Assembly: GCF_001611675.1 (NCBI RefSeq) | Contig: NZ_CP014766.1 | Location: forward strand, 930,001-994,000 | DNA: 64,000 bases | Source of the DNA: Pontibacter akesuensis | GTDB taxonomy: Bacteria > Bacteroidota > Bacteroidia > Cytophagales > Hymenobacteraceae | Direction of reading: 5' to 3' | In this document: piece after piece, positions 42,207 through 51,497 of the stretch | How the letters are laid out: the number at the start of each line of letters is the position of its first letter | How positions within the stretch are numbered: the first letter of the stretch is position 1 | Notes under the pieces: generated by a model | What the model was told of the DNA's origin: nothing | Database searches by the model: none | The model's input: only the letters and a program-made list of their open reading frames with translations | Translations under genes and position numbers: made by a program

Positions 42207-45200
42207 TTAAAATGTCACGTTAAGACCAATCAGGTAGTTCCGCGTTGAAGGGGCGTTCGTGCCAATCGTCAGCAGGCGGCTCGGAGTACCAGTAGTTACC
42301 GCCACGTTTTGGTCAGCGTAGGAGTTGGTTTCAGGGTCCATACCTGACTCTCTGTGGTAAGGGGAGAACAACACAAATGGGTTCTGCGCTGTAGCATAAA
42401 CGCGCAGGTTGTTGATGCCAACTTTTTCCAGCCAGTTACTGCTCGAGAAGTTATAGCCTAGGGTAACAGTGCGTATTTTTAGGTACGAAGCATCAAAGTA
42501 GCCCAGTGTGCTGGCATATTTAGGGTTGTCACCACTTCTTATGCCTGCCGGATTTGGATATTTGGCGTCCGTGTTCTCCGGTGTCCAGTAATCCACATCC
42601 ACGTTTCCACGGCGTCCGCTTAACAAGTTAAGGTAGCCCTGCGCTCCATAAAGCGTACTGTTAAGTATTCCACCGCTCTGGAAGGCTGCTACAGCCGTCA
42701 GGTCAAACCCTTTGTACCCTACGCGGGTGTTGAAGCCTCCCTGGAAGTCAGGGTTCGCGTTCATAACCTGTCTGTCGTCTGGCCCAATCTGTCTTACAGG
42801 CGTACCATCAGCATTGTAATCGCCGGTGTAGCGCACTTTGATCATACCTGGGTTTCCGCCCGGCTCCAGGATATCCCGGTACGGATCCTCCGCTTGCCAA
42901 AGACCTACTCTCTCATAGTCGTAGATAACATTGATGGGCTGACCTACAAACAACCAGTTGCCTCTGTCCTCGCTTGCACCGGAGGCAAGTGATACGATCT
43001 CGTTGCGGTTGCCATAGATATTAACACCGGCTTCCCATGTCCAGCCGTTCAGGTCTTCCAGAATTACGCCATTAAGCGAAAGCTCGAGTCCTTTATTCTG
43101 TGTTGCTCCGATGTTTGCTGTGTAGCTGTCCACGCCCGAAGTAGGAGGCAGACCAAGGCTTAGCAGGATATCATCGGTGTTTGTAACATAGTACTCTACC
43201 GTACCAGACAGGCGGTTGTTCAGAATGGCGAAATCAATTCCGTAGTTCCAGGTGTTCGAATATTCCCATCCCAATGCCGGGTTAGGTAGCTGAGTCACGT
43301 AGTAACCGGTGGCATAATTATCAGGACCAAAGTTGTAAGGTCTGGTGCTTAGAAGTCCGAGCGTGGAGTAAGGAGAAATCGCCTGGTTGGAAGTTTGTCC
43401 GTAGCCAGCACGCAGCTTCAACATGTCTATCAGGCCAACATTCTCCATAAATGATTCTCTGGCGATGTTCCATCCAACTGACACGGCAGGATAGGTATTC
43501 CATTTATATCCCGGAGCAAGTCTTGAGGAACCATCAGAGCGCACGGTAGCGCTAATCATATAGCGGTCGTCATAAGAGTACATGGCACGGCCCATCCACG
43601 ACAACAAGCCCCACTGGTAATACTGCTGATCGCCAGGATTAACAGTGATTTCCTCGGCGGCCTGGCCTATGTTGTAGAACTGGAAGGCATTGGAAGGAAT
43701 GTCTCTTCCCGCAATGCGTGATCTGTCGTACTGCTCCTGCGAGGAGGAGTACAGTCCTACCAGGTTCACGTTATGCTTCCCTGCAAAAGTGCGGTCGTAT
43801 GTAAGCAGGTTTTCAAGGGTCCAGTTGGTTGTTTGTGCGTTACTAACAGAAGCAGTGGAGAGCGTGTTAGGATCAACAGCGTTTATACCTGCCGCCGTGA
43901 AGGCGCCTCCCTGGCTCTGGCGGAAATTCAGACCAAGGTTGGCACGGTACTTCAAACCCTCCACTCCCGGAATCTGCACTTCACCATAGATGGTGTTGTA
44001 GGTGGCAAACGCTCTCGTCTGGCTAAGCCACAGATCATCTAAACCACCTTCTTCTAACATATCTCTGGTGTATACCCATGTTTCATCCAGGGGCATCCGT
44101 ACAGTTCTCTTCAAACTACCATCCTCATTGTAGGGGTTAGCAAGAGGAGACAAGCTTAAGATATTGTATAAGCCCACATTATTACCCTCCGTAAGGTTAT
44201 AGTTGTTATAGGTGGTAAAGCCCATGCGGAAACGCTTACCTATTCCCTGGTCAATGCTACCGCGCATGGAGTAACGCGTATACTGCTGCGTAGGAATCAC
44301 GCCTTCATCCTCAAAGTAGCCCACGCTGAAGTTGTAGCGACCCTGCTCAGTGCCACCCGAAACGCCTACATCATGGCTTGTTGTCATACCGGTTTTGTAC
44401 AGCAGGTCTTGCCAATCCGTATCTACGCCCTCGGCCTCATCCACTCCCAGCTGTCCGTTAAACTGCCCGGCTGCCTGGCGCAGCGCAAAAAGTTCAGGTC
44501 CGCTCATCATATCATATCTGGCGAAAACTTCTTTCACACCATGAAAACCATTGTAGGTTACTTGTGGCTTCTGGCCTGCTTTTCCTGTTTTGGTTGATAT
44601 CAATACAACTCCGTTGGCGCCACGTGAGCCATAAATGGCCGTTGCCGAGGCGTCCTTCAGGATATCAATGCTTTTGATGTCGTTCGGGTTGATGTCAGAA
44701 ATAGCACCAGGAAAAGGAATTCCATCCAACACCACCAGTGGGTCGTTTCCACCAGAAATGGAGCGCGTACCGCGGATTCGGATTTGCATGGAAGCCCCCG
44801 GCTGCGAGGATGACTGTGCAAACTCCACTCCAGGCAAGCGCCCTTGCAAGGCCTGCGTAATGTTACCTGAAGGCACCTGCGTAATTTCTTCTGAACTAAT
44901 GGAAGCAACAGAGCCTGTCACAGCTTCTGCACGCTGCGTACCATAGCCCACCACTACTACCTCTTCCAGGGCCTTTGCATCTGTTCCCAACTGCACGTTA
45001 ATTGTGTTACGCCCATTAACAGGCACCTCCTGCGACTCATAGCCGATGTAAGAGAACACCAAGGTTCCGTTTCCATTAGGAAGATTGATAGTATAGGTAC
45101 CGTTTGCATCCGTAGGCGCAGCAGTTTGCGTGCCTTTCAGGAGCACAGTTACACCAGGCAAGCCTATGCCCGCCTCGGCATCTGTCACACGCCCTGTCAC

Positions 45201-45338
45201 CGTGAAGGGGGCAGACTGCGCCAACGCCTGAAAGTTAACCGCTACACAAGTGAGCAGCATAAGCGCCAACTTGAAGACCCCGGGCACAGTCGCCCACCTG
45301 GTCTTCGGTTCAGAACTCTGCGTATAATAATGTTTCAT
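42207..45338 (-). CDS. SusC/RagA-family TonB-linked outer-membrane transporter
   Basis: A 1043-residue protein with signal peptide (FQALAQ). An N-terminal carboxypeptidase-like domain (FTVTGRVTDAEAGIGLPGVT) is followed by the TonB box/plug linker EEVVVVGYGTQRAEAVTGSV, the plug with VLDGIPFPGAISDINPNDI and IYGSRGANGVVLISTKTG, and the 22-strand barrel ending NYLIGLNVTF. It imports oligosaccharides with SusD as lid. First gene of the leftward arm; its upstream region has an operator-like palindrome and a leader of about 370 bases before the start codon. Confidence 0.96.
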   Translation of the reverse strand: MKHYYTQSSEPKTRWATVPGVFKLALMLLTCVAVNFQALAQSAPFTVTGRVTDAEAGIGLPGVTVLLKGTQTAAPTDANGTYTINLPNGNGTLVFSYIGYESQEVPVNGRNTINVQLGTDAKALEEVVVVGYGTQRAEAVTGSVASISSEEITQVPSGNITQALQGRLPGVEFAQSSSQPGASMQIRIRGTRSISGGNDPLVVLDGIPFPGAISDINPNDIKSIDILKDASATAIYGSRGANGVVLISTKTGKAGQKPQVTYNGFHGVKEVFARYDMMSGPELFALRQAAGQFNGQLGVDEAEGVDTDWQDLLYKTGMTTSHDVGVSGGTEQGRYNFSVGYFEDEGVIPTQQYTRYSMRGSIDQGIGKRFRMGFTTYNNYNLTEGNNVGLYNILSLSPLANPYNEDGSLKRTVRMPLDETWVYTRDMLEEGGLDDLWLSQTRAFATYNTIYGEVQIPGVEGLKYRANLGLNFRQSQGGAFTAAGINAVDPNTLSTASVSNAQTTNWTLENLLTYDRTFAGKHNVNLVGLYSSSQEQYDRSRIAGRDIPSNAFQFYNIGQAAEEITVNPGDQQYYQWGLLSWMGRAMYSYDDRYMISATVRSDGSSRLAPGYKWNTYPAVSVGWNIARESFMENVGLIDMLKLRAGYGQTSNQAISPYSTLGLLSTRPYNFGPDNYATGYYVTQLPNPALGWEYSNTWNYGIDFAILNNRLSGTVEYYVTNTDDILLSLGLPPTSGVDSYTANIGATQNKGLELSLNGVILEDLNGWTWEAGVNIYGNRNEIVSLASGASEDRGNWLFVGQPINVIYDYERVGLWQAEDPYRDILEPGGNPGMIKVRYTGDYNADGTPVRQIGPDDRQVMNANPDFQGGFNTRVGYKGFDLTAVAAFQSGGILNSTLYGAQGYLNLLSGRRGNVDVDYWTPENTDAKYPNPAGIRSGDNPKYASTLGYFDASYLKIRTVTLGYNFSSSNWLEKVGINNLRVYATAQNPFVLFSPYHRESGMDPETNSYADQNVAVTTGTPSRLLTIGTNAPSTRNYLIGLNVTF

Positions 45339-45476
45339 AAGAGGTATGATTTTTAGTTGAGTTGCTTTAGAAGCTGTTTATCGCCCGGTGCAGCCGCAGC
45401 TTCACTGGTTCAGTAGAATCTTTAGAGTTTGTTCCCGCCAGCATTGCCACTGGCACAACTAAGTTTATACTTGCCT

Positions 45477-45490
45477 TGCAATCCGTTGCA
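45477..45490. promoter_or_regulatory. LacI-type operator-like site O3
   Basis: TGCAATCCGTTGCA, one base different from the site at 45967. It lies inside the presumed susC leader, downstream of the predicted promoter, where binding could block elongation or assist looping. Confidence 0.45.
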
Positions 45491-45730
45491 TTCGGCTCAA
45501 TCACACCTCAGCCACGGCATGCAAGACAAGTTGTAGCTTTTTTCGGTAGCCCTGCGCTTCCCTGCTCAACGGCCTGCCCTCCATGCAAGAGCGGGCTACC
45601 GCCTACCTTTAATCTTCTTTGACTCAACCCTTTGACCTTGAATCCCGCAGGTCAGCACTGCCTGGAAACCCGAAATCAGGAGTGAGTACTTCCTCACTAG
45701 GATGTAAACTTCAAATAAATTTTAAACTTT

Positions 45731-45744
45731 TGCAACCGATTGCA
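45731..45744. promoter_or_regulatory. LacI-type operator-like site O1 near the susC promoter
   Basis: TGCAACCGATTGCA, the exact reverse complement of the 45967 site. It overlaps the expected -33 region of a susC promoter whose -7-like TTTATTTG lies at 45719-45712 (minus strand), so binding would block transcription. Confidence 0.65.
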
Positions 45745-45965
45745 GAAACTTTTTTTTCTTGAATACGCATTACAAGACAAAAGATTCATGCATAAAGCCA
45801 ATAAACATAAATTTATCACCCGTAGCTCGTGGCTCAAAGCCTAAAAAATGCTAGTTTTCAGAGAGAAATACAGTATTTTGAAATAAATTACTATAATTTG
45901 TGGTAACTAAGCGCTCACTCTAGTAATTTTAGAACGACAAAGAGTGTGTTAAATACAACACAAAG

Positions 45966-45981
45966 CTGCAATCGGTTGCAG
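45966..45981. promoter_or_regulatory. LacI-type operator-like site O2 before the regulator gene
   Basis: CTGCAATCGGTTGCAG, a near-perfect 16-base palindrome of the LacI/GalR kind, 35 bases upstream of the LacI-family start codon. Together with O1 (236 bases apart) it suggests autoregulation and joint control of both arms. Confidence 0.65.
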
Positions 45982-46016
45982 TAATTTTTATTCGATGGGA
46001 AAATTTATCTTTAGAG

Positions 46017-47048
46017 ATGGATAAGGAAACAACCATTTACGATATAGCGAAGGAATTATCTATCTCCCCTACCACTGTGAGTAGAGGCCTGAACGATCAC
46101 CCCGCCGTAAACAAAAAAACCAGGCAGCGCATTTATGAAGCCGCTACGCTGATGGGCTATCGCTCCAACACCTTTGCCAGCAGCCTGCGTAAGCAGCGCA
46201 CCAACACCATCGGCGTAATTGTGCCTATGCTCAACAGTAATTTTCAGTCGTCGGTGCTGGCGGGCATGGAGAGGGTGGCAAACGAGGCCGGCTATAACCT
46301 GATCATCAGCCAATCGCTGGAGACAGTGCAGAAGGAGATTGCCAACGCCAAAACCATGTTCGATAACCGGGTGGATGGCCTGCTTGTTTCCATTGCCTAC
46401 GACACGGAGAACGTGGATCACTTTGAGCCATTCTTCAGCCGCGGGATTCCACTGCTGTTCTATGACAGGGTGCCCGAGCATAAGAAATGTACCAGCATTG
46501 TGATAGACAACATTCAGGCTGCCTACAAGGCCACCGCACACCTGATTGAGCAAGGCTGTCGCAACTTAGTACACATTAGCGGTAGCCTGAAAGTGAATCT
46601 ATACCAGGAGCGCCTTAAGGGTTTTAAATATGCGCTGATGGATAATAACATTTCTTTCAGCGATGCCTGCGTGATTTCTACGAATTTAAGTGTGGAGGCC
46701 GGTATTTCAGCAGCCCAGCAAATCCTGCAGATGGACCCGATGCCTGACGGCATCTTTGTCTCAAACGACACCTGTGCAGTTAGCTGCCTCAAGACACTTA
46801 GCCAGGCCGGCATCTCCATTCCGAACGACGTGGCCATTGTTGGATTCAACAACGACCCGATTACCCGCATTGTGGAGCCAAACCTGACAAGCATTAACTA
46901 CCCTGGCGAGGAAATGGGCGAAATGGCGGTTCGCAGCCTCATCAATTACCTTGACGGGGCCTCCGATGTAGCCATTACCAACACGATTACCCTCAGGTCA
47001 GAACTGGTCGTGCGGGCATCATCAACCAGAAAAGGAGAGGCATCCTAA
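46017..47048 (+). CDS. LacI-family transcriptional regulator of the xylan locus
   Basis: A 343-residue protein. The N-terminal helix-turn-helix is TIYDIAKELSISPTTVSRGL (residues 5-24), followed by the hinge NTFASSLRKQRTNTIGVI and a periplasmic-binding-protein-like effector domain (NFQSSVLAGMERVANEAGYN, DGLLVSIAYDTENVDHF, GIFVSNDTCAVSCLKTLSQAG, VGFNNDPITRIVEPNLTSI). It should bind the TGCAAyCGrTTGCA palindromes in the interval upstream and release them on a sugar signal, perhaps xylose, xylobiose or an uronate. It is divergent from susC and upstream of the GH67 gene by 60 bases. Confidence 0.94.
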   Translation: MDKETTIYDIAKELSISPTTVSRGLNDHPAVNKKTRQRIYEAATLMGYRSNTFASSLRKQRTNTIGVIVPMLNSNFQSSVLAGMERVANEAGYNLIISQSLETVQKEIANAKTMFDNRVDGLLVSIAYDTENVDHFEPFFSRGIPLLFYDRVPEHKKCTSIVIDNIQAAYKATAHLIEQGCRNLVHISGSLKVNLYQERLKGFKYALMDNNISFSDACVISTNLSVEAGISAAQQILQMDPMPDGIFVSNDTCAVSCLKTLSQAGISIPNDVAIVGFNNDPITRIVEPNLTSINYPGEEMGEMAVRSLINYLDGASDVAITNTITLRSELVVRASSTRKGEAS

Positions 47049-47108
47049 TTGGCCACTGTCACCACGCCAACCAAGAAACTCCGTATTCTATAACCTAAGC
47101 ATAACAGC

Positions 47109-49274
47109 ATGAATCAAAAGTCAGTCTGTCTTCTAGCACTCCTGTTTTTAAGCACTCTCTTTAGCGGCAGCCTCAGGGCAGAAGACGGGTACAAGCTCTG
47201 GCTGCAGTATGACCAGGTGCAGGATGCTACCAAACTGCAGGCATACCGACAAACCGTAAATGAATTGGTCGTGCAGGGCAGCTCTCCTACCCTGACGGCA
47301 GTGCAGAAGGAGCTGCAGATGGGCCTGCAAGGGCTGTTGGGCAAACCCGTGCCTGCCTCGAAGCAGGCAAACCAGCAAAACATACTTGTTGCCGGTACGC
47401 CGGCAAGCTCTGCGCTTATCAAGGCCCTGAACCTGGATGCGAAACTAAAAACGGTAGGAGACGAAGGGTACCTGCTGCTGACGGCAAACCAGAACGGTAA
47501 AAAGCAGACTGTTATCGCGGCAAATACCGACATCGGGGTGCTATACGGCAGTTTCCATTTTCTTCGGCTGCTGCAAACGCACCAGGATATCAGCAATCTC
47601 TCTGTTGCAAGTGCACCTAAAATCAAGCACCGCGTGCTGAACCACTGGGATAACCTGGACAGAACCGTGGAGCGTGGCTACGCGGGCTTTTCGCTTTGGG
47701 ACTGGCACCGCCTACCCGGTTATATCGACCAGCGCTACATCGACTACGCCCGTGCCAACGCTTCTATCGGCATCAACGGCACTGTACTAACCAATGTGAA
47801 TGCCAATGCGCTGGTATTAACAGAGGACTATCTTAAGAAGGTAGCCGCACTTGCCGATGCTTTCCGCCCTTATGGCCTGAAAGTATACCTGACTGCCCGT
47901 TTCAGCGCCCCAATTGAGATTGGCGGCTTGAAAACTGCCGATCCGCTGGACCCGCAGGTGCAGGCGTGGTGGAATAAAAAATCAGACGAGATCTACTCTC
48001 ATATTCCGGATTTTGGCGGCTTCCTGGTGAAAGCCAACTCAGAGGGCCAGCCGGGGCCGCAGAACTACGGCAGAAACCATGCGGATGGTGCCAACATGCT
48101 GGCAGATGCCGTAGCCGGAAAAGGCGGCATTGTGATGTGGCGTGCCTTCGTGTACAGCGAAGATGAGCCCGACGACCGCGCCAAGCAGGCCTACAATGAG
48201 TTTAAACCGTTGGATGGGAAGTTCCGCGACAATGTGTTGGTGCAGGTTAAGAACGGTGCCATCGATTTCCAGCCGCGTGAGCCGTTTCACCCGCTGTTCG
48301 GAGCGATGCCGAAGACGCCGCTCATGATGGAATTCCAGATCACGCAGGAGTACCTGGGCCAGGGCACCACGCTCGCCTACCTCTCCCCAATGTATAAGGA
48401 GACGCTGGAAGCAGACACCTATGCCGAGGGCAAAGGCTCTACTGTGGCCAAGGTTGTAGACGGCACACTTCATAACTACCAACAGACAGGTATAGCCGGT
48501 GTGGCCAACATTGGCAACGACCGCAACTGGACCGGCCACTTGTTTGGGCAGTCGAACTGGTACGCCTTTGGGCGCCTGGCCTGGAACCATGCCCTTTCAT
48601 CCGAGGAGATTGCGGAGGAGTGGGTGAAGATGACCTTCACCAATGACAACAAGTTTGTGGCACCGGTAAAGGATATGATGCTGACCTCGCATGAGGCGGT
48701 GGTGAACTACATGACCCCGCTCGGCCTGCACCACATCATGGGCTGGTCGCACCACTACGGCCCCGGCCCCTGGATAAAGGACAAGCACCGCGCTGACTGG
48801 ACTTCTGTTTATTATCATAAAGCCGATGAGAAAGGCATTGGTTTTGACCGCACCAAATCAGGCAGCAACGCCGTGAGCCAGTACTTCCCTCCCGTTGCCA
48901 AGACGTACGGAAACATCAAAAAAGTGCCGGAGAAGTACCTGCTGTGGTTCCACCATGTGCCGTGGGACTACAAGGTTAACTCGGGCAGAACCCTTTGGAA
49001 CGAACTGGCCTACAGGTACAGCGCCGGCGTGGATTCGGTGCGCCAGATGCAAAAAACATGGGACAGCCTGCAAGGCAAGGTGGATGAGGAGCGCTTCCAG
49101 CACGTGAAACAGCTTTTGGCCGTACAGGAGCAGGAAGCAGAATGGTGGCGCGACGCGTGCCTGCTGTACTTCCAGACGTTCTCGAAGCGACCTATCCCTG
49201 CAGACCTGGAAAAGCCTGCCCATACGTTGGATTACTACATGAGCCTGGACCCCAAATTTGTCCCTGGCATTTAA
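47109..49274 (+). CDS. GH67 alpha-glucuronidase, exported
   Basis: A 721-residue protein with a signal peptide (LLFLSTLFSGSLRA). N-terminal GH67N domain up to about 150, then the TIM barrel: KHRVLNHWDNLDRTVERGYA, INGTVLTNVNANALVLTEDYL, GGFLVKANSEGQPGPQNYGR (catalytic-acid Glu region) and VQVKNGAIDFQPREPFHPLFG (Asp and Glu of the base pair). A helical C-terminal domain includes HHIMGWSHHYGPGPWIKD. It cleaves 4-O-methylglucuronate from the non-reducing-end xylose of short oligosaccharides, the very products GH10 xylanase makes. Sequence length is typical. The next gene (SDR) starts 20 bases later. Confidence 0.96.
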   Translation: MNQKSVCLLALLFLSTLFSGSLRAEDGYKLWLQYDQVQDATKLQAYRQTVNELVVQGSSPTLTAVQKELQMGLQGLLGKPVPASKQANQQNILVAGTPASSALIKALNLDAKLKTVGDEGYLLLTANQNGKKQTVIAANTDIGVLYGSFHFLRLLQTHQDISNLSVASAPKIKHRVLNHWDNLDRTVERGYAGFSLWDWHRLPGYIDQRYIDYARANASIGINGTVLTNVNANALVLTEDYLKKVAALADAFRPYGLKVYLTARFSAPIEIGGLKTADPLDPQVQAWWNKKSDEIYSHIPDFGGFLVKANSEGQPGPQNYGRNHADGANMLADAVAGKGGIVMWRAFVYSEDEPDDRAKQAYNEFKPLDGKFRDNVLVQVKNGAIDFQPREPFHPLFGAMPKTPLMMEFQITQEYLGQGTTLAYLSPMYKETLEADTYAEGKGSTVAKVVDGTLHNYQQTGIAGVANIGNDRNWTGHLFGQSNWYAFGRLAWNHALSSEEIAEEWVKMTFTNDNKFVAPVKDMMLTSHEAVVNYMTPLGLHHIMGWSHHYGPGPWIKDKHRADWTSVYYHKADEKGIGFDRTKSGSNAVSQYFPPVAKTYGNIKKVPEKYLLWFHHVPWDYKVNSGRTLWNELAYRYSAGVDSVRQMQKTWDSLQGKVDEERFQHVKQLLAVQEQEAEWWRDACLLYFQTFSKRPIPADLEKPAHTLDYYMSLDPKFVPGI

Positions 49275-49293
49275 TTTTACCTATACAAACAAC

Positions 49294-50052
49294 ATGAATT
49301 CAGATTCTAACGCAGCGACAAAAGTAGCCATTGTAACAGGTGGCGCTTCAGGGTTGGGCTATGCCATTGCTGAAAAATTTGTGCAGCAGCATATTCGCAC
49401 CATCATTGTCGGAAGAAACGAGGAGAAGCTACAGGCGGCAAAGGAGCAGTTTGGCGAGCTTTGCACCTACAAAGTATGCGATCTGTCCGACCTGGCCCAG
49501 ATACCAGGCTTGGTGCATGAGATTGTGGAAGAGTTCGGGCAGGTTGACATCCTGGTGAACAACGCTGGCATCAACATGAAAAAGCCTTTCGAGGAGGTAA
49601 CAGACGAGGATTTCCAGCGCATTATACTTACCAATGTGACCGCCGTGTTTGCGCTGAGCCGCGAAGTGGTGAAAGACATGTTGCCACGTAACCGGGGCAG
49701 CATTATCAATATCAGCTCCATGGCCTCGCAGTACGGCATTCCGAAAGTGATTGCCTATACCGCATCCAAATCGGCTATTGAGGGCATGACTCGTGCCATG
49801 GCTGTTGAATTATCGCCGGAGGGTATCCGCGTGAACTGCGTGGCTCCCGGTTTTATCGCCACGGACATGTCGGCGAAGGCCCTGAACAACGATCCCGAGC
49901 GCAAGAACAAAGTACTTTCCAGAACACCAATGGGTAAATTGGGCACACCGGCTGATGTGGCTGAGGCGGTTTACTACTACGCCACCGAAGGCGCCAAGTA
50001 TGTAACCGGTACCGTGCTTCCGGTGGATGGCGGGAACTCTGTTGGGTTTTAG
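49294..50052 (+). CDS. SDR oxidoreductase, probable fructuronate reductase (UxuB role)
   Basis: 252 residues from ATG 49294; an in-frame TTG at 49258 would overlap the GH67 end and adds no domain sequence. Rossmann SDR: TGGASGLGYAIAEKF (cofactor), NNAGINMKK, INISSMASQYG (Ser), YTASKSA (Tyr/Lys) and LPVDGGNSVGF at the end. It is close to gluconate 5-dehydrogenase/KduD-like enzymes. The locus has glucuronate isomerase and mannonate dehydratase but no mannitol-dehydrogenase-type UxuB, and some bacteria such as Bacillus subtilis use an SDR for fructuronate to mannonate. I infer this role here. Confidence 0.85.
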   Translation: MNSDSNAATKVAIVTGGASGLGYAIAEKFVQQHIRTIIVGRNEEKLQAAKEQFGELCTYKVCDLSDLAQIPGLVHEIVEEFGQVDILVNNAGINMKKPFEEVTDEDFQRIILTNVTAVFALSREVVKDMLPRNRGSIINISSMASQYGIPKVIAYTASKSAIEGMTRAMAVELSPEGIRVNCVAPGFIATDMSAKALNNDPERKNKVLSRTPMGKLGTPADVAEAVYYYATEGAKYVTGTVLPVDGGNSVGF

Positions 50053-50170
50053 AAAAAACATACTTGAGGTACAGATGGCTTGACTGCTCCTACTTCAGCT
50101 ACCAATTGCAATACAAGAACAAGCAGCTGCACGGCTGCGGAAGCACTTTATACACCTGATATAAACTTGA

Positions 50171-51349
50171 ATGATGAACCGATACAAAGCCCTTTTTGCT
50201 CCCGGCCTGGTGGCTGCGCTGCTCGCTACCTCCTGCACCGATACAAATAAAACCACGACTGAAGGAGAAAAAGCGGCACAAACCGCTACGAAAGCACCCG
50301 TTTCTTTGAAAGAGGCATTTGAAGGTGATTTTTACGTGGGCGCTGCCCTAAACGGCAGGCAGGTTAGCGGCAACGACGCAAAAGCACTCAACATCATACA
50401 GGAGCAGTTTAATACCATCAGCCCGGAGAACCTGCTCAAGTGGGAGTCGGTGCACCCGAGGCCAAACGAATACAACTTTGAGCCTGCCGATAATTATGTG
50501 GCTTTAGGTGAGCAGCACGACCTGTTTACAGTGGGCCATACCCTGGTGTGGCACAACCAGACGCCGAAATGGGTATTTGAGGATGCACAGGGAAAGCCGG
50601 TAAGCAAAGAGGAGTTGCTCAAGCGCATGCAGGACCACATCAGCACAGTGGCAGGCCGCTACAAGGGCAAGATCGACAGCTGGGACGTGGTGAACGAGGC
50701 CCTGAACGATGACGGCACGCTGCGCCAGTCGCCGTGGCTGAAAATTATTGGGGAGGAGTACCTGCAAAAGGCGTTTGAGTTTGCCCACCAGGCCGACCCG
50801 GAGATGGAGCTGTACTACAACGACTATAACCTCTGGAAACCAGCCAAGCGCGACGGTGCGGTGCGTCTGGTACGCAACCTGCAGGAGAAGGGAATCAAGG
50901 TGGCTGGCATCGGGATGCAGGGACACTATGGCCTTCATGCGCCTTCATTGGAAGATATTGAGGCCAGCATTGAGGCATTCGCTGCACTTGGGGTAAAGGT
51001 ATCCTTTACTGAGGTAGACATTGACGTGCTGCCAAATCCGAGCAACCGTCAGGGTGCCGACATTGACGCTACATTTGAGTTTGACCAGAAGTATAACGTT
51101 TACACGGAAGGATTGCCGGACTCGGTGCAGCAGCAACTGACCCAACGCTATGTGGAGCTGTTCGACTTGTTCAAAAAGCACAGCGACAAGATTGACCGCG
51201 TTACCTTCTGGGGCGTGACGGATAATGACTCCTGGCTAAACAACTGGCCAATACAGGGGCGCACGAGTTACCCAATGCTGTTCGACCGCGCCTACCAGCC
51301 TAAACCAGCGTACGAGGCTGTGTTGAAAGCGGCCGCCAAGACAAAGTAG
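50171..51349 (+). CDS. GH10 endo-1,4-beta-xylanase lipoprotein
   Basis: A 392-residue lipoprotein (lipobox LLATSC, Cys22). The GH10 TIM barrel covers residues 45-390: FNTISPENLLKWESVHP, VGHTLVWHNQTPKWVF, SWDVVNEALND with acid/base Glu176, VAGIGMQGHYGL, VSFTEVDIDVLP with nucleophile Glu281, and VTFWGVTDNDSWLN. It cuts the xylan backbone; GH10 products with glucuronate at the non-reducing end suit the GH67 enzyme encoded two genes upstream. The lipid anchor implies an envelope location, perhaps the cell surface. Part of the rightward operon, 118 bases after the SDR gene. Confidence 0.96.
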   Translation: MMNRYKALFAPGLVAALLATSCTDTNKTTTEGEKAAQTATKAPVSLKEAFEGDFYVGAALNGRQVSGNDAKALNIIQEQFNTISPENLLKWESVHPRPNEYNFEPADNYVALGEQHDLFTVGHTLVWHNQTPKWVFEDAQGKPVSKEELLKRMQDHISTVAGRYKGKIDSWDVVNEALNDDGTLRQSPWLKIIGEEYLQKAFEFAHQADPEMELYYNDYNLWKPAKRDGAVRLVRNLQEKGIKVAGIGMQGHYGLHAPSLEDIEASIEAFAALGVKVSFTEVDIDVLPNPSNRQGADIDATFEFDQKYNVYTEGLPDSVQQQLTQRYVELFDLFKKHSDKIDRVTFWGVTDNDSWLNNWPIQGRTSYPMLFDRAYQPKPAYEAVLKAAAKTK

Positions 51350-51497
51350 GCGCGTTGTCAGCGACAACAAGTACAAGCATCCGCTTCTATTTATATCATT
51401 GACTTCTTATATTTAGGAAGCAAGTATAAACCAGCTCCGTTTGGCAGGGGCAAAGTATAACCTTAACCACAAGTATAAATACCCTCAAACATACAAC

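Larger units (their letters stand above)
45339..46016. other. Divergent control region of the xylan locus
   Basis: 678 bases between susC and the LacI-type regulator gene with no protein-coding signal. It contains three related palindromes (45477-45490, 45731-45744, 45967-45980), a TTTATTTG element on the minus strand at 45719-45712 that resembles the Bacteroidota -7 box (TAnnTTTG), and a 9-bp stem at 45544-45552/45593-45601 within the presumed susC leader. It probably holds both promoters of the locus. Confidence 0.65.

Noticed and set aside
51354..51368. GTTGTC-AGC-GACAAC palindrome before xylB
   Set aside because: Short, unlike the LacI-type operators of the locus, and directly after the GH10 stop; no second copy seen.
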